DNA of 64,000 nt from Cornus controversa. Lineage: Eukaryota > Streptophyta > Magnoliopsida > Cornales > Cornaceae. The stretch lies in assembly GCA_026545225.1 (NCBI GenBank), contig CM048852.1, forward strand, positions 61,391,146 to 61,455,145. The letters are read 5' to 3'. Position numbers and translations under genes: made by a program. Below are positions 22,278-35,544 of the stretch, piece by piece. The notes beneath the pieces are model-generated. The model was given only the letters and a program-made list of their open reading frames with translations. It ran no database searches and was not told the DNA's origin. Each line of letters starts with the position of its first letter. The first letter of the stretch is position 1.

Positions 22278-24600
22278 ATGGTCTCTATTTCTCAAAATGT
22301 AGATTCCCCAAATGCTACCCTGAACAACCCTCACCCAACTTCCATATTGAATATGATCCTGGTTTACGAAAAAGTATCTATGAATACGATGTTAACATTA
22401 AAAAGAATGTTTGACGAGCATATTTGCAACAAGGCCCTTGTCAGCCTAAAAATCATGATTTTCTTTGGAGGGATTATGGAACAGAGAAGTGTAGATTTAT
22501 TCCTTCATGGTTCAAAAATTATGATAATTGATTGGAGTACAACATATATAGCAAAAAATACTGCATTTTGTTTGTTTTGTTATCTTTTCAAACCCGATCA
22601 TGGGGTAAAAGGGGTGGTGAATCATTTGTTGGAGAGTGGTTTAGAAATTAGAGGAAGAAGAAAAGACTTGATGTTCATGTTGGAGACCATGGCAATATTC
22701 ATAATATATGCCAAAGGGCTTGCCAAGATCAAATGAACCAACAACAACACATAGAAGTTTGTTTATCTAATCATTCTGATAAAACTCGAATTGATTATCG
22801 TATTCGTTTGACTGCATCAATGGATTGCATTAAGTTTCTTTTGCACTAAGGATTGGCTTTTTGTGGTCATGATGAATCTAAGGAATCAGTAAATCAAGGA
22901 AACTTTCTTGAACTCTTACGATTTCTTGCCGACCATAGTGAGGAGATCAATAGAGTTGTATTATGGAATGCTTCTGAAAATCACAAATTGACATCACCAG
23001 TGATTCAAGGAGATATTATTAGTGTCATTGCGATTGAGACAGCAAATGTAATCATTAAAGAGGTTGGCGATGGACTATTTGCTATTTTAGTTGATGAGGT
23101 CTGTGATATATCCATAAAAGAACAAATGACTATTGTTTTACGTCTTGTGGATGATAGAGGGTTTGTCATTGAGTGCTTTCTTGGTATTGTGCATGTTAGT
23201 AATACTACTGGCTTATCACTTAAGGCGGCTATTGAGGCTCTTTTTTTCAAACATGGATTAAGTATATCAAGTCTACACATGCAAGGTTATGATGGAGTTA
23301 GCAATATGTAAAGAGAATTCAACGGTCTTAAAAGTTTGATTATGATGGAGAATCAATCTTCTTTTTATATTCATCGTTTTGCTCATTAACTTCAGTTGAC
23401 ACTTGTAACTGTTGCAAAAAATCACTCAAGATTGCTACATTCTTTGAGACTGTTACAATTTCGTTAAATGTTGTTGGAGCTTCATGCAAGCGTAGAGACA
23501 TACTTCGAGATAAACAATTTAAAAATTTTATCCAATGAATTGGCGATGGTGAGATCTTGACTGGGACAGGTTTGAATCAAGAAACAACATTGAAACGGGT
23601 AGGAGACATACGTTGGGGTTCTCATTATGGTACACTTATGAGCCTCATTGCCTTATTTTCCTCGGTGATTGATGTACTTTTAGTTATCAAAGAGGATAGA
23701 ACGCTTGTAAAGCAAAGAGCTCAAGCAGAGAATTTATTAATACTCATTCAATGTTTTGAATTTGCATTCTTCTTGCACTTAATAAAAACTATCTTGAAAA
23801 TTACAAATGATTTGTCACAAGCATTACAGAGGAAAGACCAAGACATTGTAAATGTCATAACTCTTGTTAAAGTAACCAAGCAACAACTCTAAATCATGAG
23901 AGATGATGGATGAGAATCATTGTTGAATATTGTGTCTTTGTTTTGTATTAAGCATAAGATCACCATCCCAAACATGGAAGACTTGTTTGTAGTTCAAGGA
24001 ATATCACGTCGCAATGTTAAAGAAAGTACAAATCTTCGTTATTATTGTGTTAAATTGTTTTATACAGTGATAGATTTGCAACTTCAAGAGTTGGATAACC
24101 GTTTTAATGAGGTGAATACAGAGTTGTTATTGTGTATGACTTTTCTTGATCCAAGCAATTCATTCTCTACATATGATAAGAGCATGTTACTTCAATTTGC
24201 TAAGTTTTAGCCCTCTGAGTTTCCAACATTAGAGTTAATAACACTTGAGCATTAACTTGGTAATTATATTTTGGATATGCGTTCCAACAACCAATTTTAT
24301 GAAGTTATGGGGGTTAGTGGGCTTGTTAAAAGATTGGTTCAATCGAAGAAACATCGCACATATCTATTACTATATGTGCTTGTGAAGTTGGCACTACTCT
24401 TACTTGTTGCAACTGTTACAGTTGAAAGAGTATTTTCTGCAATGAAAATAATCAAGACTTAACTACGCAATTGATTAGGAGATGACTTAATGAATGATTG
24501 TTTGGTGACATATATTGAAAAAGAAGTACTTGAGACTATTAACAATGAAGATATTATTCAACGTTTTCAGAATATGAAATCTCGAAGAGAATTGTTATAA
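22278..24600 (+). pseudogene. Decayed hAT-type transposase (zinc finger MYM-type protein 1-like)
   Basis: Successive fragments in different frames read as one protein: 22278-22736, 22853-23311, 23557-23892, 23920-24210 and 24271-24600. The early part has the TTF-type/DUF4371 layout (PSWF-like motif, then the ILVDEVCDISIKEQM region resembling a catalytic segment). The end has the hAT dimerisation signature, with VATVTVERVFSAMKIIK near 24411-24459, continuing through an in-frame stop into a C-terminus that ends at the TAA at 24598. There are at least four internal stops and two frame changes, so the gene is dead. Terminal inverted repeats and an 8-bp duplication were not located. The same family also includes some domesticated plant genes, but the damage here argues against function. 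Confidence 0.85.
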
Positions 24601-26600
24601 ACAATAGTTACAATATCATGTTATTTTGACATTTTGTTGTGTAAAAGATATTAGATATTTATATATACTATTTTATTTTGTCGTATTTTTAGTACTTAAA
24701 AAAAAAAAAATTTGCTTGAACTCCTATGTTCGTACCCACTTGTTCAAATTTATAGTTACGTCCCAGTATATATATATTCACTCTCTTCGTTCAAAGTTTA
24801 TGGTACTTGTTTTTTTAGACACGAGTACATGCATTTTTGCAACAACAAAAAATGTATATGCATTTTTAATATACATGCTATATATGCGATCCAAGATTGT
24901 GTAATTTATGCATGCATAGTCCACACTTGCTTAAATTAATCATAAATGTATTAAATGTTGTGCATGTATACATTTACTTTGATAAGTATATGTATTGTAA
25001 GAGAGATATAAATATTCATGTACTCTTAGCATTTGTTCTGCGGTGGATTAAGTAAAGTTTAAGATTTCAATTGAATATTTATCTCTGATTCTCTCTCAAA
25101 TATCAAATACTGTGTTTGTTTATTAAATATTAATGCAAGGTATATACTGCTTAATAATGATATTGATGGATCTGGATTGGGCTACTGGAGGTAGCTACGG
25201 GCCTCCACTCAATATTTTAATTTTAATCATAAATACATGATTTATAATAATTATAATGTCCCAAAAAAAGCAATTTACCATGTTTGCATCCAATTTGACA
25301 GAGCCGAATACTCTCTAGCTAGCAGAGACTGTACGAGAAACTAAAGTTTAAAAATGTGTCGGCAAATCTTGGTTCATCATGGGTGACGCGGGATGCGCCT
25401 TGTTGATTGTGTCACGCGGAATATTAGGTCCCACCCTTATTTTGGGTGACTCCAATGTGTAGAACATGAACCAAAAGCAAGGCTCATACAAGTCCTCGTT
25501 TCACATCTTTGGGTTATGTCTAGGCTGATTGGTATGGACGGCCATAATCATGCATTTAATTTTGATAAATTATTACGTGGGATCATTGGTCCTGAATGAA
25601 TTACAAATTGACATCAAATTAAAATTTTGAAGAAAAAAAAATTATCATATTTATTTACGTGTCAAATCAATTGTGATTGATCGGAACGAGAATCATGTAA
25701 TAATTTATAATTTTTCATGGAACAAGATCGAAAAAATTCATGAGATCAAGTAACATAATAAGAACCACTTGTTAACTCCTCCATGGACAAACGAGAGTCA
25801 CTTAACGAAGTAATCACATCAGCCATGCAACTCTCTTATATAATTATATAGAAGTCTTCACTCTCTTAGAGGTTAAAATCTTATTACTTATATATATGAT
25901 ATTTAAATATATATATAAATGATAAATTAATAAATTAGCTATTTAAATGGGCAAGGCGGTCTTAACTTGCACGAGTTTTTTCTCCAAAAATTCATTCTCG
26001 ACCAAATATCATAAATGAACCCTTCAAAACTGACTTAAACGGGACGGGACGACAAAGGGAAAGGAACCTACCCGTCGAGGCGGAGTAAAATTTCATCTCT
26101 ACATGCATCTTTGTCTTTATTATTTATTTAGCTTTCTTAAAATTTGCTCTACTTGTACTCATGCTTCAAGTAGTTGTACCTTTACTTTGCATTTTAATAT
26201 CATATCTTTAGTTGCTCTTTCTAATTCTTAGCTTTACATTACTTCCACATTTATTTTGCATGCCCTTTCAATTCACAACTATTGTAATCTCTCTCTTTTC
26301 ACCGGTAATCTTTATTTAAATCCAAATACAATGAAACTTGCATTTCAATGATTTTTTTACTCAATCTTCGTACCCACAGTGGAACGAGGCTGTATGATGA
26401 TGGGTGAAATGTCAGCATGGGTCTTTATATTACACCCTACCACCTCCACCATCTACATACGGATATTTTTCAGAATATTCATGTGCACAGTCCACTCCAC
26501 TTGTACCATCGCCATACCCAGTTGACCACTAACCACGAAGCAAAATATTAAGCCTTTGTTACCAAAGCACGAGATGCAACTCAAAAGGAGGAATCTCTCT
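24601..26600. other. Intergenic sequence, no gene recognised
   Basis: AT-rich with (TA)n-like stretches. Short ORFs at 24626-24939 are Tyr/Cys/Ile-rich and overlap in two frames. Nothing with domain, splice or RNA-gene character was seen. Confidence 0.55.
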
Positions 26601-26614
26601 TGCCAACAAGAGGT

Positions 26615-26745
26615 GCAGAATTACTGTAACCGAAATCGAAACTAGAATCGTAACTTTTTCACTACGGTTTCGATTATAAATTTTAAAAATGATTCATTAC
26701 AGTTCTAGTTTTCGATTCCAAGTTAAGGAATCGAAACCGTTAAAA
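26615..26745. repeat. MITE-like repeat with AATCGAAACCG words
   Basis: Alternating CGAAATCGAAACTAGAATCG, CTACGGTTTCGATT and GGAATCGAAACCG match 11435-11605. Termini unclear. Confidence 0.5.
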
Positions 26746-27001
26746 AAAATATTTATATATAATATATCAATGAATAATAATAACTTCTAAATTTTACAAA
26801 TATATAAATATAAAGTATAAAATATATAATATATAAATAAATACTAATACCTTCTAAATTTTAGTCTTCTATTTATATTTAAAGTATAAAATATATAATA
26901 CATAGACAGATACATTTAGCTTCTAAGTTTTAATATTTTATATATTTATATAATATAAGATATATAAATAAATACTAATAGCTTCTAATAATTGTTATAA
27001 T

Positions 27002-27200
27002 TAGGGGTGCACAAATATGAGTATGTATTTTATCAATATTTACAAAAAAAAAATTGAAAAAGAACAGTTGAAAAATTGGAACCAAATTGAACTGAACTCA
27101 ACGATTTCAATTTTTATTCCAAAATTAAGAAACCGTTAAAAATGATTTTAATTTTGATTCTATAAAAAATTATATAAAATCGAACCGTATGCACCCTACT
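27002..27200. mobile_element. hAT-type MITE candidate
   Basis: The left end TAGGGGTGCACAAATATG and the right end CGTATGCACCCTA match the TAGGGGTGCA/TGCACCCCTA termini of plant hAT MITEs. The interior repeats AATTGGAACC and AAATCGAACCG-type words. The flanking 8-mers do not match convincingly. Confidence 0.55.
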
Positions 27201-28919
27201 CACAATAGTTTAATGAACAACCACGTCTATTTAGGGGATGGTATACCACTTGAGTTTAAGTCAAGTACACTGGCATGAGGCGAGGGTTCCAAAAATGTGC
27301 AAACACCCCCTCTCTAGATTCTTCCATCTCTATGAATCAATACCACCTCCTATTCCTGCTCTCTCAAATTGCCTCTCGTAGTCTTTCTCCCTCTCCTCTT
27401 CTCAAGTAAATTAATTATTTCACCACTAATGTATAAAAATATTATTTTTTTATTTTAAAACTTTTTTGGACATTTTACACCAACAATTCATAGAGATCTA
27501 GTGGTGAACTTCTGAATAGGTTGACATCTTATAAGTGTGTGTTAGACTGAACCATCCTGCACTTAGATAAGACTTTGACTAGATGCATAAATGATCCCTA
27601 AGCACACTATGAGCAAAAAATTCTTTGAGTTGTTGATGAGTGACCATTTAAAGTTAATTTGGTAAAAAAAGTATTTCGTATTTATTAAACATTTTAAAAA
27701 TAATTTTTAGATGATGAAATTACCATTCAATATAAATAAAGTCCTTGAATTCATTCTCCTCTCTCTTTCTCATTCATCAATCTCTTTTTTTTCTTTTTAA
27801 TTTGTCAGTCTATTAATTAAAAAGATAGTATTGATATACATGCTAGCAGTTAATGTTTTAATTCTTGATTAATAATATATCTATCAGCTTGCTCTAAAAT
27901 AAATCAACCATGTTAATTACATCTATTCAACCCCTCTATAGGTTCACTCTACTTCTGTACAGAACTCACAAGATTCAGTTGATTAGATTGGATAAACCAT
28001 TAAAAGATTTATGATACTTTATGTTGGAGATTTCATTCTATTAATATTTTTTTTATTTGCAGAATTTTTAATATGACAAAAGAATTCTTATGGATATAAA
28101 TTGTACAGGAAGCTCTGTGCAAAACAAGACCACCATAAAAAAACAAAATCACTACGAGATCCAACTAAATGAGAAAAAGATTTTAATTATTGTCACTCTA
28201 AGTTATTGTTTCTTATTCTAATTGTTACTCCAGTATTCTAGTTGCTATCACCAAATAACAACTTCTAGCATCACTTACAAATAAATAATTAAAATAAAAA
28301 AATGTTCTCCACTTTTACATATTATTTGAATCCAATTTTACAATAAATAAGAATATAAATAATACAATATTTGAAAATAAAAATAAATAATTATTAGTTA
28401 AAAGTTATTTCTAAATATTTATTTGGCAACTTAAAAGAGTGGCTACTTATTAGGCAACTCTTGAAGTAAAATGTTTAATTGATATTAATGTAAAAGGTCA
28501 ATTTGTCAAATTATAAATAATTTATTAGAGGAAGGATATTTATGTAATAAGTGATCCAATGGTCATTCATCAGCAATTAAGTTTTAATTTTGGTGCCTAA
28601 TAATCTTTTTCTAACTTTATGGTCACTTTAGAGTAATTTTGTTTAGGATTGATCACCAAAATCTAATTTGTCCTAAATTATATCCTCGGCTACTATGCTT
28701 AATGTTCAAAAAAATTTTTGCTCACCATTAAGCATATCATTAATGATTAAACGTGCACTTAGAGTTTACTTGGACATTTTAAAAATAAGCAAAAGTTAAA
28801 GAAAATTTAGGGTAATAGACATGAATTGTGTTGATTTTTTTTTATTAACCTACCCTTTAAAAAAAAGAAAAGAAAGGAAGAAAACTGAATTTTTATTACT
28901 GGGCAAAACCTAGTCACAC
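27201..28919. other. AT-rich intergenic sequence with a diffuse inverted repeat
   Basis: No gene. Segments at 27590-27655 and 28556-28740 are inversely related: ATGAGCAAAAAATTC vs AATTTTTGCTCA, and TTGATGAGTGACCATTT vs AATGGTCATTCATCA. This suggests an eroded 1.1-kb element with complex ends. Confidence 0.4.
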
Positions 28920-28924
28920 ATATA

Positions 28925-29225
28925 GATGGCGGAGAAAATTAGAGTTTTTATTCAAGAGAAAGAGTTCCAAGCTTATTGTTAAAGAAATCATTTTTTTTTT
29001 TAGTTTCTAATCTCAATTATTTGAAGATTTAATGGAAAGACTCTTCCGAAGGAAGATACTAGCAAAAAAATTAATTTGAAACCTAAGTTATTGAGATATG
29101 TTAGGGTTTGAATTTTATAATGATAAGTTTTTATATTTTTTCTCTTTTTTCTTTTCCGTATTTTTTCAAAATAATTACTTTTAAAATATAAAAAATTGTC
29201 AAATAATCAACCACATAATTGTTTT
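28925..29225. mobile_element. Fragment of the 0.7-kb MULE-like family, copy C
   Basis: Matches the interior-to-right part of copy A (18390-18690) in the same orientation: GGAGAAAATTAGAGTTTT, GAGTTCCAAGCTTAT, GAAGATTTAATGGAAAGA, TTTGAATTTTATAATGAT. Both terminal repeats are missing. Similarity stops shortly before the hAT-like MITE at 29251. Confidence 0.8.
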
Positions 29226-29250
29226 TTTTCAATATTTATATAGTCTAGAC

Positions 29251-29944
29251 TAGGGGTGACAATTTGTGTTCCCGTGTTGTGTTCGTGTCATGTCGATCTA
29301 TTAATATTTTACTAAACAGCTCAACATTAATCGGACTTATTTAATAATCGTATCAGAAATCCTTAACACTAACACAACCTGTTTATTAAACGTGTTATCC
29401 GTGTCGACCCGTATAACCCGTTTAATAAAAATATCTTATAATAGCACGGTTTGTTTAATACCTTTTTTAATCCGTTTAACTTATGTCATATGAGTTTCTC
29501 CACTCCTAAAAATCTCTATAAAGATCATATAAAAAAATAAAATACATATGAATACATAAATTCTAAAATCAAACTATATTATAAATTTGTATCTATATAT
29601 AAACTCAAAAACATACTAAAGTGATTCAACAACTGAGAAGACACTATAACAATCTCATCTTACATTTTATAGACACATCAGTCCTGTAAACAAACAAATA
29701 GATTATAGACAATTGCAATATATATAACTATGTATATATAAGTTTGCATAAAATCATAATATATGAATAACTCATGTTGTAATCGTGTCACGGGTTAGAC
29801 AGCTTAAATCTAAACTTAACCCAATTTTTACGTGTCGTTATTGACTCATTTATTAAACGTGTCGGCTTACCTCAAACTCAAACCCACTTAATTTATGTCG
29901 TGTTCATATCGTATTGTCGTGTCGTGTTCAATTTTATCACTCCA
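29251..29944. mobile_element. hAT-type MITE with CGTGT-iterated core
   Basis: Begins TAGGGGTGACAATTTGTG and ends TTTTATCACTCCA, imperfect inverted termini of the TAGGGGTGNCA class. Both flanks of the core are made of iterated GTGTTCGTGTCATGTCG-like words (29265-29300 and 29895-29930), with CGTGTTATCCGTGTCGACCC inside. No coding sequence. No clear 8-bp duplication. Confidence 0.6.
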
Positions 29945-30363
29945 AGACACATGAAAATTTTTCACCAGAGGCATCACGAAATTTTATAACAAGTCCGCTT
30001 AAGATCAGGTGAATTAAAGAGGTGAATCGGAATAAAGGTCCCACTAAATCACAATAATTTTGAAAGTTTTACCCCCTATGCTAATGAAACAGTTAGAATT
30101 AAGCGGTCCAATTTACCCTACTTGTTATACCAGATTTTTATATTAGATATATGTAAATTAAGGCTTGCATATGCCATATATGATATACTGGGAAATTATT
30201 ATCTTTTTATTTTATTTTATTTGTAGCAGTGGGGTTCCATGTCATCATGTCCATGACAATATAAATAAAATATGTTTAATATTGGTAGCAATTTTCATGT
30301 ATTGCTAGGAGTGGTATGTCAATTGATGTAATATACCTATAGGGTACAGCAATGGCATCTTAA

Positions 30364-30590
30364 GGTTAGTTTGGTATGCAAGAATGGAGGTGAAATGAAA
30401 TGGTCATTTTATTTTTGATTTTTTTTTTCTTGTTTGTTGTGCTATATTAGAAATGGAATGGTCATTCCTAGCCATTTTCTTGAAATGCTCATTCCAACAA
30501 AACCATTTCTCTTCTTCAGCTATAGAATGGTCATTTCATTTCCACTTCTTATTAAAATCACCCTTTCTTTTTATTAATTTATCTTCCTCT

Positions 30591-30629
<39 letters not shown>

Positions 30630-31136
30630 GTAATTAGCGTTAATTTCTCCCTTTATATATATAATATGTATGTTATATACCTGCAACACGCCTATATATA
30701 TATATACATGTCATATGCTTATATATATAACTTGCAATATTTTAAGTTGAGAAAGAAAAGGAAGGTTCTTGTTTTATCACTTTCAGCTTTTAATAAAATA
30801 TTAATTTTTTTCGTATAAAAGATTTTATTAATTTTTTGACTAGGATAAAAAGTCGGATTATATCTTGATTTAGAAAGTTTTAATAGAATGGGTAATAAAA
30901 AAAAAATTACATGATAATTAAATTAAAGTTGGCCAAATGTTTAATTTTAAAACTAATTATGTTTTATGGAAATGTATAACATATTGAAAGGTATTATCAT
31001 TTCATTTCTACATCATTCTCTATATGTAACCAAACATTAGAATGACAATGGTCATTCCATTTTATTCTCATTCTCATTTCATTCCCAACTTCATTCCATT
31101 TCCATTCCATTTCCATTCCTGCGTACCAAAATAGTC
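30364..31136. mobile_element. Tourist-like MITE, ~770 bp
   Basis: The left end GGTTAGTTTGGTATGCAAGA is followed by GAATGG and GAAATGG words. The right end on the minus strand reads GACTATTTTGGTACGCAGGA, also followed by GAATGG words. TAA precedes and TTA follows, compatible with the TWA site preference. The interior holds (AAT)n at 30601-30629. Confidence 0.6.
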
Positions 31137-31178
31137 TTAGTATTTTCTAAATGAAGATGGGATGGAGAAGGAATCAAT

Positions 31179-31402
31179 ATCTGCCCTATTCATTAGCTTA
31201 TTTATATACCAAGCTCGGGATTCCTTCATGCTTGGGTTAGAACCTAATGGGCCTGCAGGCTGGCCCGACTATATATATATATATATATATATCCCTCAGG
31301 TCAGGTTTATTCATTAGCTTATTTATATACCAAGCTCGGGATTCCTTCATGCTTGGGTTAGAACCTAATGGGCCACCTGGCCCGACTAGCAATAGGGCAG
31401 AT
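31179..31402. repeat. Direct duplication bounded by a 12-bp inverted repeat
   Basis: ATCTGCCCTATT at 31179-31190 is answered by AATAGGGCAGAT at 31391-31402. Inside, a ~65-bp phrase occurs twice (31189-31253 and 31309-31373; it contains TTTATATACCAAGCTCGGGA and TTGGGTTAGAACCTAATGGG), separated by a (TA)n tract. Confidence 0.85.
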
Positions 31403-32620
31403 ATATATATATATATATATAAGTGAATATATTATTAACATAGCTAGTATAGTGTTCAAGTCTCGGAATCAAAACCAAGACATCTAGATACCGAAGTAAA
31501 ATCTTTTTTATTCTTCACGACTTATACGAAACATCAAGAAATCTATTTTGTCAATTTTTTTATACCCAAAAAACTATGATTTTCATTGTAGTCACTGTCC
31601 ACTAGGATCTCATATTAGCATAAAATCTTAAAATTAATGGAATTAAGTAGTTTCCTTGGCAGCCTCTAGATGTAGATTGTTGAAACCAAAGTTTGTTTGT
31701 TTGAATATATATAATTTAGAGGTATGAAAGAGTACAAAGAACAATAAAAATAGATATAATATAATAATGCTAATAAAAGGTACATTCTTCATTTTGAGTC
31801 AATTCTTATGAAGCTTTGTAACTTTTTCGGACTCTCTTCTGTCTTTAAGCTCTCTTGTGATTCCCCGAGATTCTATTTCATTTTCTCTACAAAAAAAAAG
31901 AAACCCATCTAAAATTTCCTTGTTTAGGATGATATTTTTCTTTTTATGAATTTCCACATGTATGAAGACACACAATAAGTTAAAATTACACACAAGAACT
32001 AGATCATCACTTGTACAAGTGAAAGGAACTACAGTAGTTCTGTTCTGCTACTTCAACCTTGTCTATGGTTACTTTCTAACTTTCTTCTTATTTTTCTTTT
32101 AAACCTTTGTCACTTACCGATGTAAGAAGATCTGCGAGTTGAAGAAGTCATCCATGAATGCGTGTTCGCAAAAACTTGAATTGACAAACATGAACACGCA
32201 TTAATTTGAGTCTTAAAAGTAATCATTTTGTGCAAAATAATCATCAAAGTTAAGTCAATCCACCTTGCACCGGAGTAATGCATTTTTTACAGAGATTCTG
32301 TACAAAATTTTCACATTTGCAAATATAACAAGAGTATTGGCATCATTTTCCTGATTGCTTGTAAGCGTGCCATAGTCTATATATTAAGTATGATTTTTTT
32401 TTTTTTTTATTTAAAAAAAGGATATGTGAAAACTCTGTTTTCTGATTTAAGCAAATGCATGAATGTACCCCGTTGCTTTTGCTATGAGTGCTAATCTGCC
32501 TCTACGTCCATGGAAGGTGTTGTATGAACCACCTCCTCGTGTTGAATCTTATTCTACTACATGAGCTTGTAAGATTTTTTTTATGACACGTGATTTGGTC
32601 ACGTGATATATTTTGATTAG
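31403..32620. other. Intergenic sequence, no gene recognised
   Basis: AT-rich. The minus-strand ORF at 31799-31993 is Lys/Phe-rich with no domain. Nothing else to report. Confidence 0.55.
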
Positions 32621-33346
32621 GAAAATGCTAGACATTATGAATATAATTCATGAATTAGTATCTTGAATTAGGTGGCTGATTATTTGGCATTAGGTGACTG
32701 ATTATTTGACAATTTTCTATATTTTAAAAGTAATTATTTTGAAAGATTATAGGAAGGAAAAAGAGAAAAAATAGCAAAACTTATTATTATAGAATCTAAA
32801 TCTTAAAATAATTCAATAACAGAGAATTCAAATTAAATTTTATGTTTGCATCTTCTTTTGAAAGATCATTTCTATTAAATTTTCAACTGAGACAAGAAAC
32901 TATAAAAAAAAAATTTCATAATTTTTTTAACATAAGCTTGAAACTATTTCTCTTGAACAAAAACTCTAATTTTTTTTCATTATCTACATGTGTGAATAAT
33001 TAAATAAACATATAATATACTTAAAGTTTCTTATAATTTTATTTTGATTTGGTATTTTCGATCAAAGTTAAATTATAAAGAAAGATTTAGTAAATATAGA
33101 GAGAAGTGAAGGGAGTGCAAAAGAGAATATTTGTATATATAATAAAATAATAATAATAAATGAGAGAGAGAGCCCCAATTTGATTATGGTTCTTGCTTTC
33201 TCCTTTAATGGGATTCATTTAGTTTGATAAAATATTAAAAATTAAGAAAAGTGTAATATGTATCAAAATAGAGGATATTTATGTCTTTTTAATATTGCCA
33301 CGTTATTTTCGAGATACATATTTGAGATGTGTACGTAGTGCTGCTC
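32621..33346. mobile_element. 0.7-kb MULE-like element, copy B (inverted relative to copy A)
   Basis: Starts GAAAATGCTAGACATTATG and ends near GAGATGTGTACGTAGTGCTG, the reverse of copy A's left end with a few inserted bases. It is collinear with the reverse complement of 18001-18956 but lacks copy A's Tourist insertion. No open reading frame. The 9-bp flanks are too diverged to prove a target duplication. Confidence 0.8.
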
Positions 33347-35540
33347 ATATATTAAAGTTTTACAGAGATGCAACTATAAGAATTCAATTATTATAGTTAC
33401 ATCAATTCAATATCTTCACCAAAAACATCTGTACCTAGAAACGCTTGTGAAAGCAACTTGTGAAATGAAAGTCATGAACGTTTAATAATGAACTAGTAAA
33501 AACTTTGAATCCACAATGTATTGTCAAAGATAAATCTGATATTTTAATGATAATTAAATGAGTGATCTAATCTTTGTCGTACATGTATTTATAATAAATA
33601 AAAAAAACCTTAACAATATAAGTAAACTTAATAGCATCAAGAAATTGTCTAAAACTTTTTCTAAAAATTATGAAAAAATTAGAATAAAAAATAACAAATA
33701 CCAAAAAATCAGAATAATCCAAGTTCATTTAAACTTCCAACCAAAATCACAAAATATTTAATTGTCTTCCTATAGGACGAAAAAACGTGATTTCCAATCT
33801 TAAACAATTGAATTTGGCAAAAAAAAAAATGATATGGGCCATTAGCTTGTTTATTAGGTCGTTTTCAGTCGAGAATGAGTCTTTTAAAGTCAAAACAATC
33901 TCATCGAATTGCTTCAGAATTTTTTTGATAAACTGCCATACATCAAAAGGAGTCAATTATAAGCCTGCAATAACCAACTATTCTTTTTATTAAACCAGGA
34001 TTTAAATTCATAGGATATATAAAGAAGAAGAAATACGATACTGTTATATTATTAGCATTTTATGAGAACATATTTTCCTTCTATAAATGTAAGATGAAAT
34101 TAAAGAAGCATCAAATGATCAATTGAAACTAAACCATATCTCACTCTTCAATGGTTGCACTGCAACTTCACTAGAAAATGATGCTAGCACTTCCCACCAC
34201 ACAATATTATGGTTGTCACTACAATAAAACAGCGTATGAGCTTAGTTTCACACACACACAAAAAAAAGCTAAATCTTCAGGTTGATAGATTCATCTAACA
34301 TTAGTACTCCAAATGCTTAGAAATTGGCACAATGGAGCACAAAATGTATAAATTTCTATGAACTTAATTATAAACATAAATTTGAAGAAAACTTTAGAGT
34401 ACTCTTGGGAGACAAAATGCTCTAATTTGGAATTCCCTGAAACTGGAACTAGTATTTGATTGTAACGTCTATGTTTATTAATGGTTTGCTGTAGTATATG
34501 TGTTTATTAATGGTTCCATTGGTGCAGTGACATATATAGCCCTGTCTGTTGGTCTGTATTAACACATTACAATCAAGGAATAGGTCAGAAAATTTGACCA
34601 AGGCCAATCCATTAGAGGGACCCTCAAGCATAGAGTTCACCAATAGAGAAGTGGCCTCTCACATAACACAGCAGACACAAATGGTACACATTTGTTGTTG
34701 CCTTGCCCTAAACTATTTTTTATTTTTGTTTTTTGGGTTGCTGGGCAAGCACTAAACCCAACCCATGGCCACTTAGAAGCACCACAATTATTGACCAAAT
34801 CTGACCAAGTGTACATGTTTTAAGTACATATATGTTGTCACTATAGTTGGCCAAGTAAATGGTGAATGCTGTCACTATTCAACTTCTTTACGCAATATTT
34901 AATATTCTTAAAGCACCACCATCTTCACACTGACGTTCCCAAAATCATGATATCATTCTCCTTGTACTTTGTAGCCTTAGTTATAGCTAGAGACAGAGAG
35001 AGAGAGAGAGAGGGGGGGGGGGCATCTGGATGCTACTTCTCATATTGATGCACTGCAACATATAAAAAATAGAATTAATTATAGTTAATTTTGTTATGCC
35101 AAAACTCTTTGGTGATGCTCTCACAGAAACAATAAAAATTAGTTCTTTGTGCATATAATATATGTATATAGTTTAATAGAACAGTGAAAATGACTTGCAA
35201 GAAAAACTCATAAAAGCAACTTCAATATTTCTTAAATATATACATACAACTGTATCTTAGAAGTTATACAAGTCGAACGCCGAATAGAACAAGTCAGCAT
35301 TGTTTTTTACACCAACATGTGGCACTCTCTTGTTAGAGCCGGCCATGCTTTGAGCTTCCATATATTTACACTGACACCACCTTATTCATCACTTCTTGTT
35401 TCTTCCTCTTCTTGGGTTTTGCCTTTCCTTCAAAACCCTTCAAGAGAAAAAAAAAAACCAGTATGATCAGTCTCTACAGTCGCTGAAGCATAAGCAAAAG
35501 TTCTGATCAACAATCCATTTGAAGCATAGAATTAAGCTAA
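33347..35540. other. Upstream intergenic region of the VAPYRIN gene
   Basis: No transposon termini or gene recognised. Overlapping ORFs on opposite strands (33558-33993, 34449-34755) are composition artefacts. A (GA)n tract followed by a G10 run lies at 34991-35022. The last 250 bp are pyrimidine-rich (TTTCTTCCTCTTCTTGGG), as in many plant leaders. TATATTTACA near 35360 could be a weak TATA element. Confidence 0.5.
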
Positions 35541-35544
35541 AGAG

